Shown piece after piece: positions 14,501 through 21,587 of a DNA stretch of 44,597 nucleotides. Where the stretch lies: positions 1 to 44,597 of the IMG/VR virus record IMGVR_UViG_3300010396_000059; one strand, 5' to 3'. Under the pieces are notes generated by a model. The model saw only the letters and a list, made by a program, of their open reading frames with translations. It was not told the origin of the DNA and ran no database searches. Within the stretch, counting starts at the first letter, position 1. Each line of letters starts with the position of its first letter. Position numbers and translations under genes: made by a program. This DNA comes from a virus.

Positions 14501-14697
14501 TGCCGTTCATCGCGTTGAAGCCTCTCAAGGTCGGGGATGACACAATCCTCCCTGGCGAGGAGATCCCTGTCGAACCGGGCAGGGACTATGACGTGATGAT
14601 TCGTGTCGGCGATGCTGTTTGGGCTGCCGAGGCGCCAGCCTCCAAGCCCGCATCTCGGAGGACGAAGGCGCCAGCCTCCAAGCCCGAGACCGAGTAG
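14500..14697 (+). CDS. Small head protein with APASKP repeats (65 aa)
   Basis: Overlaps the major capsid stop by one base (TGATG). The N-terminal part (LKPLKVGDDTILPGEEIPVE) is a small beta module; the C-terminal tail holds two copies of APASKP made by a 20-bp direct DNA repeat. Short proteins with such a tail directly after the capsid gene are common and may be head-tail or capsid-binding peptides. Function unknown. Confidence 0.55.
   Translation: MPFIALKPLKVGDDTILPGEEIPVEPGRDYDVMIRVGDAVWAAEAPASKPASRRTKAPASKPETE
14631..14686 (+). repeat. 20-bp direct repeat in the post-capsid gene
   Basis: Identical 20-bp copies at 14631-14650 and 14667-14686, separated by 16 bp, each encoding the APASKP tail unit. 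This in-frame repeat can expand or contract by slippage, changing tail length without breaking the gene. Confidence 0.7.
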
Positions 14698-14700
14698 CAC

Positions 14701-15180
14701 ATGCCGTTCTCGTATTCTGGCAACCCGGCCAGCAGCGTCAAGGACGCTGTCAGGTTCGAGATCCAGGACACGAACAGCACCGCACCCCTGTTGCAGGACG
14801 CGGAGATCGAATACGCAATCGCACAAGAGGCCCCGAACACGCCTCCGAGCGAAGGCGAAGTGCTCTCCGCGTCCGCAAGGTGCATGGAAGCACTGCAACG
14901 CCTATTCGCAGCACAAGCAGACACTGAGATCGGTTCGCTCAAGGTTACCTACACCAAGCAAGCCGAAGGCTACGCAAAGCGAGCCACGGAGCTACGCGCA
15001 CGCGCGCTGGGAATGCACGCCCCGTGGGCTGGCGGTTTGAGCGAATCCGAAAAGCAAGCCCGAGAAGAAAACACGGATCGGGTACCGCCCATGTTCAAGA
15101 AGAACCAGTTCTCGAGCCCGTACACGGGTAACCAGTCCGGTGCGCCGCTGCGACGGAGTGAAGGGGAAGGTTCAGGGTGA
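14701..15180 (+). CDS. Head-tail connector (adaptor) protein
   Basis: 159 aa. The N-terminus SSVKDAVRFEIQDTNSTAPL then LQDAEIEYAI is the classic start of gp6/Ad1-type connectors, which form the first ring under the portal. The rest is helical with a Pro/Ser-rich tail. Weak ribosome binding site; starts 3 bases after the previous stop. The stop overlaps the next gene as GTGA. Position after capsid and before the closure protein fits. Confidence 0.75.
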   Translation: MPFSYSGNPASSVKDAVRFEIQDTNSTAPLLQDAEIEYAIAQEAPNTPPSEGEVLSASARCMEALQRLFAAQADTEIGSLKVTYTKQAEGYAKRATELRARALGMHAPWAGGLSESEKQAREENTDRVPPMFKKNQFSSPYTGNQSGAPLRRSEGEGSG

Positions 15181-15548
15181 CGCTCGCCTACACGCTGAAC
15201 CGTCTACTCACCCAACAGGCTCCAATAGAACGCGACACAGCGACCACAGATGCGTTCGGGGGCGAGACGAAAGCCAAACGCGAAGTCGTTGAGACAGTGC
15301 GCTGCCGGTTTTGGTGGTGGCGCGAGTCGGGTTCCCGTTCACCATCAAGAGAATATGCCACACCCGAGCGCACCATCAACTTTACAGGCGGCGGCATACT
15401 CTTGGAACTCGATGCCAATGTCAAGGATGGCGACCATGTCGCAAATATTCAAGATCCCGACGGTAATGTGCTTGTCGATGGTCCCTTCCGAGTGATTGCT
15501 GTCCAACTCCTCGAAGATCATCGTGAGGCGGCACTCATGCGCCCGTAG
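15177..15548 (+). CDS. Head closure (head-tail joining) protein
   Basis: 123 aa, GTG start in GTGA overlap. Beta-rich with VRCRFWWWRESGSRSP, GDHVANIQDPDGNVLVDGPF and RVIAVQLLEDHREAALMRP, the pattern of Hc1/SPP1 gp16-like stoppers that form the second connector ring and hold DNA in. Assigned from both motif shape and its place between the adaptor and the gp10-like protein. Confidence 0.7.
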   Translation: MTLAYTLNRLLTQQAPIERDTATTDAFGGETKAKREVVETVRCRFWWWRESGSRSPSREYATPERTINFTGGGILLELDANVKDGDHVANIQDPDGNVLVDGPFRVIAVQLLEDHREAALMRP

Positions 15549-15557
15549 GAGGTACTG

Positions 15558-16022
15558 ATGGCAACGCTGAAGTGGTACGGGGGCGCAATCGTTGACAAGA
15601 TGCGCGACTCCGCCGCAGTAGCGATCGACCGGACCATGGCAGAGTGTGTCGGTCACGCCAAGGACGATCATCCGTCCTTCCCGCCGGCCTCACAGCCGAA
15701 CACCCGTTTTCACTCTCGTACAGGCTTTGAGGTCGGGTCGATCCAGGTCCTTGACGGTGCTTCTATGCGCGACGGGACTACCGTTGGTGGTTCGTGGGGG
15801 TCTGACTCTAACTATTCGCTATTCCTTGAGATTGGGACGAGCGTCGATGGGCCAACGGCTCAGCAGCGGGCCATTGCGGCGGGGGGCGACATGTCGATGA
15901 TCGCTCCCGCAGTCGGTCCGCTCATGGCACCACGGCCGACCTTGCGCCCGGCAACCGACATTGAGTACCCGCTGCTAGCCCCGCGAATCGGCCAAGGGTT
16001 TCGGGGCGAGACGCTGGTCTAA
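15558..16022 (+). CDS. HK97 gp10-like neck/tail-completion protein
   Basis: 154 aa with TAGGAGG ribosome binding site. N-terminal helix (IVDKMRDSAAVAIDRTMAEC) and the typical core SLFLEIGTSVDG, ending in APRPTLRPATD, the conserved motif of HK97 gp10-like proteins. These act at the head-tail interface. It is the last canonical connector before the fiber insertion. Confidence 0.75.
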   Translation: MATLKWYGGAIVDKMRDSAAVAIDRTMAECVGHAKDDHPSFPPASQPNTRFHSRTGFEVGSIQVLDGASMRDGTTVGGSWGSDSNYSLFLEIGTSVDGPTAQQRAIAAGGDMSMIAPAVGPLMAPRPTLRPATDIEYPLLAPRIGQGFRGETLV

Positions 16023-16065
16023 ATGGATGATTCCCTCGCACACCTATTGATGGAAGGAGAACAAC

Positions 16066-16272
16066 ATGGCGCTAGAGATTGAATGGCTCTGCGGTAATCT
16101 CGCCGATTGCGTAGATGCAGCTGGTCGGGTGCGAGGCACCTATGGGTTCGGTATTACGGCAGCCGGTCGTCCATTCTGGGACCCGGAGGACGATGCAGTC
16201 TTCCCGGATAAACCAGCATCCCTACATCTAGATATGACCACTGGCAAACTGCTACTGGTGGGTAGAACATGA
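16066..16272 (+). CDS. Hypothetical small beta protein (68 aa)
   Basis: GGAAGGAG ribosome binding site before ATG. Compact, acidic, with WLCGNLADCVDAAGRVRGTY and FWDPEDDAVFPDKPASLHLD. The stop overlaps the start of the fiber gene as ATGA, so it is coupled to it and could be a chaperone or adaptor for the fiber. No known family. Confidence 0.55.
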   Translation: MALEIEWLCGNLADCVDAAGRVRGTYGFGITAAGRPFWDPEDDAVFPDKPASLHLDMTTGKLLLVGRT

Positions 16273-18386
16273 GCGGTCAACGTGTGAATTTGGCCGTGGA
16301 AGGAGAAGGAGGCGGCGGCGCGATTTCCTCTGTTTTTGGGCGCACGGGTGTCGTCGTCGCGAAACCGGGTGACTACACGGCCGCCCAGGTAGGCGCCGAC
16401 GCTAGCGGTGCGGCAGCGACCGCCCAAGCGAATGCTGAAGCCGCAGTCAATCTCGCCAAGCTCGCAGCAATCCAACCTTTCCCAGTTGATATACCCGATA
16501 ACCACGGTGCCCATCATGACGGAAAACTCATTACCGATGCTGAAATCACTGAAGCGACGAAGATCCTCAAATCTGCTAGCACCACGTTTACGGCAGGTGA
16601 CGTTGGCAAGTACGTAGCGATATGTAGCGCCGGGGCTCAGGCCAAGGTTGAAAATAAAGTGCCAGCGAGCAAAATTCAGAACAATACGTTGTGCTCGCGT
16701 ATAGCTGCATTTATTGGTGCGAAAGAAGTCGAACTAGAAGTGAATGCTTCACATACAGTCACCGGCGCGCTTGCACTGTACGCGACGGACGATACGGTCG
16801 CCATTCAGGCCGCGATCAACAATGCGGTGGGACTCGCGCAAAGCACTGGGATTGGCTATTGCGAGGTGTGGTTCTCTCACGCCATTTATGGAGTGGCAGG
16901 AGAACTCAAGACGGGTGGCATCACAGAAGGTAATGCACAGATCACGCTCCCAGTCATATCTAGCACGAGCGCCGGTACGGTTGCTCAAGGGCAAAAGATC
17001 ACGATTATGCTGAAGGGGAGTAGCGAATCTGCATCGCTACCTCAGTGGTATCAGAAGGTTCCGCAGCAGGCGGGCGCGATGCTGTTCAGTTTCGGGCCAA
17101 GGGAAGCTGCAAGTGTAAAACTAGCATCCGTCCACGCACAGCCGGAATTCAGTGCTGCGAACGGATGCCCATCCACTATCGGGGGACCTACTTTCGAGAA
17201 AGGCTTCACGGGACTGAACTTCAGCAACATGAATTTGGTCGTAAACGGGATCACCCTGAGCGCACCGTCCAACGGGACTATGACGGGCATAGACGCTGAA
17301 GGCATCAGCGAGTATGTGGAGTTGAGCTTGGGCAGCTATGCGTTGGGCATACCCAGTCTGGTAGGCGAAGCGTACAGCGAAGGAGTAAACGAATTTGTTC
17401 TACCGTGGGCCGGGTTTGAAGGCGAATTCAGCGCGCATAAAAAGCCAGCAGCCGCAGTAGCCGAGCCCGGACAGGGCAACAACGACAACACGATGGTAAT
17501 CCAACACAGTGTTGAGGGACATACATGCGGTCATCGCGTCGGCGAACACTCTATACACCTGAACATCCACACCATCTATTGCCTCATGGGAGCCGTCCCA
17601 ACGTCGGGACATTTTCTACACAACGCCATGTTCGAGTACTGGTCGGTCGAGGCATGCACATTCGGGATATACTCCCCAGGCGGCGGCGAAGCATACTTTA
17701 TTATCAAGGACTACGATTCAGAGAACCAGAGTGGTCGCTGGGGCAAGTCCTTCGACATCTACGACCCGGAAAACAAGCTTTCCGGCGAAGTAAACATGTT
17801 CATCGTGGCCCCCCCGCCGAAGGTAGCCGGAGCGGCACGCATGAAGATCACCTGCAACGCGGGCTCCGGGTTCAACAACTATTACAACAAGGGCAGCGTC
17901 AAAAAGCAAGGCATAGCCTTGCCAGCGGTGCCCGCTACGAAGGTGTTTGCCCAAAACACGTTCTGGCGGGATGCATGGGTGCCGATCAAGGCAGCATCTG
18001 GTTCTCCCGTGAAGGTTACGGTGGACTTGCTGAGCGAATTCAAGGGCAGCCCTGTCGAAGGGACCAAAGAAGTAAAAGCGGTCGCGCTTCCCTCGCCCAA
18101 TACGGTGACGTTCAATAACTTGGGAGCGCTTGTAGCTGGAGCGATCCTGAAGGGGGCCGGTGTCGAAGGACTAGAAGTCGAATCTTACAACAGTGGGACG
18201 AAAGTCCTGACACTGAAAACTAATTGCACTGCTACCGGGGCCAATATTGCCCTGGCGGCGATTGGTCCGACGACCATTGAAGTGCCGGAAAACACTACTG
18301 AATGGGTGCCGATTCCCGCAGGGTCCTGGTATGCACTCCAGTATGCGGGCACGGCGCCTACGATCAGCGATTGGATACTCGCGTAA
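16269..18386 (+). CDS. Pectate-lyase-like fiber/spike protein
   Basis: 705 aa. Residues 18-45 hold SSVFGRTGVVVAKPGDYTAA, the anchor motif repeated in many phage fibers, followed by an Ala-rich coiled segment. From residue 70 the block HHDGKLITDAEITEATKILK, FTAGDVGKYVAI and TDDTVAIQAAINNA matches the start of Pectate_lyase_3 right-handed beta helices. The C-terminal third is beta-rich and probably binds a ligand. Such proteins recognise or degrade surface polysaccharide. It lies between the gp10-like neck gene and the tail terminator, not after the tape measure, so it may decorate the capsid or neck. No catalytic residues can be assigned. Confidence 0.75.
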   Translation: MSGQRVNLAVEGEGGGGAISSVFGRTGVVVAKPGDYTAAQVGADASGAAATAQANAEAAVNLAKLAAIQPFPVDIPDNHGAHHDGKLITDAEITEATKILKSASTTFTAGDVGKYVAICSAGAQAKVENKVPASKIQNNTLCSRIAAFIGAKEVELEVNASHTVTGALALYATDDTVAIQAAINNAVGLAQSTGIGYCEVWFSHAIYGVAGELKTGGITEGNAQITLPVISSTSAGTVAQGQKITIMLKGSSESASLPQWYQKVPQQAGAMLFSFGPREAASVKLASVHAQPEFSAANGCPSTIGGPTFEKGFTGLNFSNMNLVVNGITLSAPSNGTMTGIDAEGISEYVELSLGSYALGIPSLVGEAYSEGVNEFVLPWAGFEGEFSAHKKPAAAVAEPGQGNNDNTMVIQHSVEGHTCGHRVGEHSIHLNIHTIYCLMGAVPTSGHFLHNAMFEYWSVEACTFGIYSPGGGEAYFIIKDYDSENQSGRWGKSFDIYDPENKLSGEVNMFIVAPPPKVAGAARMKITCNAGSGFNNYYNKGSVKKQGIALPAVPATKVFAQNTFWRDAWVPIKAASGSPVKVTVDLLSEFKGSPVEGTKEVKAVALPSPNTVTFNNLGALVAGAILKGAGVEGLEVESYNSGTKVLTLKTNCTATGANIALAAIGPTTIEVPENTTEWVPIPAGSWYALQYAGTAPTISDWILA

Positions 18387-18414
18387 CCACCGCCGTTTGC
18401 GTGAAAGGTAAATC

Positions 18415-18840
18415 GTGAGTGCTGCTGACCCAACGCTAGCGATCGCCGCCTACCTAAAGGCACAAACCGTGATCAACGAAGCTACCGAAGGTCGTGTATT
18501 CCGCCCGGACCTACCCGAAAGCGAAGATGCTCACATGCCACGCGGCTGCCTGCTCGTACGCCCGGCTGGTGGTGGCCAGTTCTTTGGCCGTGACTACCTG
18601 CCGGTCATTGACAGCCGCCTGGACATTGTGTGCTACGGCTCGACACGGTTGGAGGCGGAGAACATTGGTCGCGAGGTGGCCCTCGCACTCAAGAAACTAC
18701 ATCACAGCACATGGGAACACATCATTTTGTACTGGTGTCGGATCTCCGGTGGACCCCAATCCGCGATCGATCCCAACACAAACTGGAGTCTCTGCCTCGT
18801 CACAGGCCAAGTGATGCACGGCAGCGAGACCACTAGCTGA
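18415..18840 (+). CDS. Tail terminator/completion protein
   Basis: 141 aa, GTG start after GAAAGG. The sequence DPTLAIAAYLKAQTVINEAT, LPVIDSRLDIVCYGSTRLEA and the helix NIGREVALALKKLHHS follow the DUF3168/gpU-like tail completion layout, which caps the tail tube and joins it to the head. The position just before the tail tube gene supports this, though the fiber insert displaces it from the connectors. Confidence 0.7.
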   Translation: MSAADPTLAIAAYLKAQTVINEATEGRVFRPDLPESEDAHMPRGCLLVRPAGGGQFFGRDYLPVIDSRLDIVCYGSTRLEAENIGREVALALKKLHHSTWEHIILYWCRISGGPQSAIDPNTNWSLCLVTGQVMHGSETTS

Positions 18841-18851
18841 AGGAGGCTCAC

Positions 18852-19109
18852 ATGATTCTGCTCGAATGGTTCCCGCAACAGCCACACCACCTACTTGAGG
18901 CTGACGGTCGCACACTTACGGCAGGTGACACTTTCGAGGTATCCGAGGAGGATGCCCAGGTACTACTGGGCAACCCGGACATCAGGGCGTCCCGGCGCGC
19001 ACTTGAAGCGCCGGTAGCTTCGGAAGAAGCGTTGGGCAAACAGGAGCCATCACAGACGCACAGCCCCGGTCGGGCAGAGCGCACAACTACTACCGATCGG
19101 AGACCATAA
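18852..19109 (+). CDS. Hypothetical small tail-region protein (85 aa)
   Basis: Strong AAGGAGG ribosome binding site. N-terminal half LEADGRTLTAGDTFEVSEED resembles the small beta module of the 14500 gene (both describe a short protein with a polar extended tail). The C-terminal half is Ser/Pro/Thr rich and probably disordered. It ends one base before the tail tube start and may be a tail tube accessory. Function unknown. Confidence 0.55.
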   Translation: MILLEWFPQQPHHLLEADGRTLTAGDTFEVSEEDAQVLLGNPDIRASRRALEAPVASEEALGKQEPSQTHSPGRAERTTTTDRRP

Positions 19110-19110
19110 A

Positions 19111-19692
19111 ATGGCCGTAGGACAGCTCGCAGAAGTAATCGCTGCACCATATACCGCATGGGTAGCGGCTCCCGGAACCGCGTTCCCAACTCTCGCGGCC
19201 GAAGAAGGATCGTTCGCGTCCGGCTGGACGAAGCTCGGCACGAGCGGGACAAAGAACTATTCCGAAGCCGGCGTAACCATAACTCACACTCAAACCCAAG
19301 GGCAGTTCGTGTCAGCTGGTGGTATCACGCCGCGCAAGAAGTGGCGCACGGACGAGGGTATGCAGGTCGCCTTCGACCTGGTGGACCTCTCACCGAAGCA
19401 GTACGCCCTCATCATGGACAGCGCGACCGTGACTACGGTCACTGGTGCCGCAGGCGAACAGAGCTTCCAGCTCAAGCGCGGCATCAAGGTCCACGTTTAC
19501 GCGTTGTTGTTGCGTGGAGTCTCGACCCTCAACGAAGAAAAGAACGGGCAGTACGAGATCAGCACGTGCGTACAGATGGCCAACCCGGCGCCAAAGTTCG
19601 CTCTGAAGGGTGGTCCCGCGATGCTCTCTACACAGTGGGACGTTTTGGAATTGGAAGAAGAAAAGTGGGCTGTCTTTAGGCAGGCTAGCTGA
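19111..19692 (+). CDS. Major tail (tube) protein
   Basis: 193 aa. Typical tube layout: an N-terminal arm, then GWTKLGTSGTKNYSEAGVTI, where the GxxxxxG-EAGVT block is common to actinophage tube subunits, and alternating strands to EISTCVQMANPAPKFALKGG. Weak GGAGA ribosome binding site. Located between terminator and chaperones as expected. It polymerises into the tail tube around the tape measure. Confidence 0.8.
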   Translation: MAVGQLAEVIAAPYTAWVAAPGTAFPTLAAEEGSFASGWTKLGTSGTKNYSEAGVTITHTQTQGQFVSAGGITPRKKWRTDEGMQVAFDLVDLSPKQYALIMDSATVTTVTGAAGEQSFQLKRGIKVHVYALLLRGVSTLNEEKNGQYEISTCVQMANPAPKFALKGGPAMLSTQWDVLELEEEKWAVFRQAS

Positions 19693-19695
19693 GCT

Positions 19696-19956
19696 ATGGA
19701 CACGGCCAAAGCGACAGCACAGGCCACGCAGTTGCGGGAGTCTGCGCGAGAGCACAAGCGTCTCTCTAATTCACATCGTCGGCAGGCGAGAGAAGACATG
19801 AAGCGACTCGCGGATTTCAGGGCAATGTGTCATGAGCATGGCATTGAGGTGATTATTGAAGATGGAGGCGAAGCCCCGTCTGAGGACGAAGCGTCGCTCG
19901 CAGAAGAGCAAGCAACTATTCAGGGCGAAGAACAGGCCCGTTGCTTGCGTGAATAA
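19696..19956 (+). CDS. Small coiled-coil protein (86 aa)
   Basis: Starts 3 bases after the tube gene with no clear ribosome binding site. Basic N-terminal helix (QLRESAREHKRLSNSHRRQA) and acidic C-terminus (EDGGEAPSEDEASLAEEQAT). It may be an assembly factor acting with the tail chaperones that follow. No family is recognised. Confidence 0.5.
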   Translation: MDTAKATAQATQLRESAREHKRLSNSHRRQAREDMKRLADFRAMCHEHGIEVIIEDGGEAPSEDEASLAEEQATIQGEEQARCLRE

Positions 19957-19997
19957 ATGCCTGTTGGCATTGTAATTCCTACGATAAGGAGTCAAAG

Positions 19998-20459
19998 GTG
20001 CCTGCACCAAAGACTAAAGGAACATCAGAGTTGAATGACAAGCAGGTCGAGGACGCCCAAGACATGGAGCCCGTCCTAGATCTCTCGACGCTTGCACCCG
20101 TAAGATCGCGTATAAACATTCGGACCAAGGAGCATCCTGACGGCAAGCTCTATGAGTTGCGGTCGATGGATGACTTCGGCATCGAAGAACAGCAACAGTT
20201 GACACGCCACGGTGCGGAGTTTGATCAGCTTTGGAATACGGACAAACTGAATAGCGCACAACGGAAACGTCTGAAAATGCTGTTGGATGGAATGTTTGAG
20301 CGCGTCCTAGACGCTCCACCGGAGGTCATGGCCGCATTGACCGATGGGCAGCGCTCACAGGTGGTGTTGAGTTTTACTTTGGCGCCACTGGCCCAGGCAG
20401 CGGCGCGACAGGAAACACAGGAGAAGGCGCGAGAGTTGGACTCGACTATGGCGAGCTAG
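19998..20459 (+). CDS. Tail assembly chaperone, upstream product (gpG-like)
   Basis: 153 aa, GTG start after AAGGAG. Contains MDDFGIEEQQQLTRHGAEFD and a helical C-terminal half (SQVVLSFTLAPLAQAAARQE), the standard layout of gpG-like chaperones that wrap the tape measure. It lies between tube and tape measure. An overlapping frame displaced by -1 follows without its own good start, as in lambda G/GT. No classic X-XXY-YYZ slippery heptamer was found, so the slip site is not located. Confidence 0.7.
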   Translation: MPAPKTKGTSELNDKQVEDAQDMEPVLDLSTLAPVRSRINIRTKEHPDGKLYELRSMDDFGIEEQQQLTRHGAEFDQLWNTDKLNSAQRKRLKMLLDGMFERVLDAPPEVMAALTDGQRSQVVLSFTLAPLAQAAARQETQEKARELDSTMAS

Positions 20460-20755
20460 CTCCGCGCCTTTCGCATTTCTACGGGCCCGCACCGGGCGTA
20501 CACGATGGTGACTGGTTGAAAGCAAAGCCACACATCCTTGGGATGTACGCGACGATGCTCCCTCGGATCGAAGCCGAGGAGACGTTGAACCTCGTTAGCG
20601 CTCTCGTAGCTGCTGGTGGGCGCATGCTGGAGGACAATGATCGGGCTCGGTATATCAACCAGCTTGAGCGGCGTACGGTCGGCCAACGCAGACCAAAGCG
20701 TGCTACTGCACACGAAATGACTCAGATGGGTATTCAGGTCGTAGAAGAAGGCTAG
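20456..20755 (+). CDS. Tail assembly chaperone, frameshift extension (GT-like)
   Basis: Open in the -1 frame relative to the upstream chaperone, reading GELAPRLSHFYGPAPGVHDG and LGMYATMLPRIEAEETLNLV. The first usable start is TTG at 20516, inside coding-looking sequence, so the extension is most simply made by a -1 frameshift before the TAG at 20457. The frame is open upstream into the first product. The GT-type fusion would bind both tape measure and tail tube. Confidence 0.6.
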   Translation, partial: LAPRLSHFYGPAPGVHDGDWLKAKPHILGMYATMLPRIEAEETLNLVSALVAAGGRMLEDNDRARYINQLERRTVGQRRPKRATAHEMTQMGIQVVEEG

Positions 20756-21523
20756 GCGGCTGCGGTTGTCGGCCAACCGCCTGGGCTAAAGCTGAATACC
20801 CCCTTCCCTTCTGGGGTGAGAGTGTCCACGCAATACAGTTCTCCGTGTTCCGAGATGATATCGCGGTGTTCGCGTTGATAGGTTCATCGTAAACGCGCCG
20901 CCGTTCGATGGCCGTCATTGCGGACTGTGCGATTATTCCAGATGGTCCAGACACGGCATAAAAAAATGGGACTTTCGCTGCGGCGACGTTTTCACCTGCC
21001 ACGAGTTCTTCTGGTTCGTTTACTTCGACCCTGAATCCCACCTGTGGAGATATCCCCTCTTTAACGTCTTCGATGCCGAAGTCAAGTTGTCGGCCGCTTT
21101 GCCTGCTTTCGCCCCAAAGTGCTGCCCGGCAAGATGCAAACGGTTCGAGAGACACGGACATAGACCCGGATGGGTCGGAGAATGTCACCGTGACGGGCGC
21201 GATCCGACCGTGTGAGCACCAGACGCGATGGGAAATCCCGACGGTGAGGGAGGAAGGGGAGGGGCTGGTCTTTGTTCTAACCGTCACCCCCCCCCGGTGG
21301 TGATCACAGGTGGTTCGTGGCCCGAGTCCCATGGTCCACCAAACGGCTGGGGCTGATAGACGCATTGCACCTTCAGGGGATGAGCCCTCTCTACGTCAGC
21401 TATGTAGTGCGCTCGACAGTGTTCGTGCCTGGGTTGTTTGAGCACGTACTGGTTTGGCTTGGCCGCCGTCGTAGCCGGAAACGCGAGTGCCAGTAGTACG
21501 AACGCGGCGACGACCTTAAGCAT
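20752..21523 (-). pseudogene. Secreted accessory protein, two apparent frameshifts
   Basis: Starts with a signal peptide (MLKVVAAFVLLALAFPATTA) and the block QYVLKQPRHEHCRAHY, shared with the gene at 32557-33720. The frame stops after VITTGGG at a run of nine G (minus strand). Adding one G joins it to a long coding-like frame (APVTVTFSDPSGSMSVSLEP; SPQVGFRVEVNEPEELVAGE). A second one-base deletion near 20865-20885 joins that to SEHGELYCVDTLTPEGKGVF, ending at TAG 20752-20754. Both corrections together give 257 aa with one clean reading. It runs against the structural genes. It may be a decayed or phase-variable gene, or carry sequencing errors. Confidence 0.6.
21287..21295 (-). repeat. Homopolymer tract of nine C (nine G on the coding strand)
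   Basis: A nine-base mononucleotide run exactly where the secreted gene changes frame. With 9 G the product stops after about 79 aa; 7 or 10 G would restore the long frame. Such tracts are classic slippage sites and also classic sequencing-error sites. Confidence 0.7.
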
Positions 21524-21587
21524 TGATGGATCTCCGTTCCAATGGCCGATATTTGACGGTTGAGAGTATCACGGATCGAGAAAGGAG

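Noticed and set aside
20756-20785. CGGTTG/CAACCG hairpin after the tail chaperone as a terminator
   Set aside because: No T tract follows, and the stem is only six pairs.
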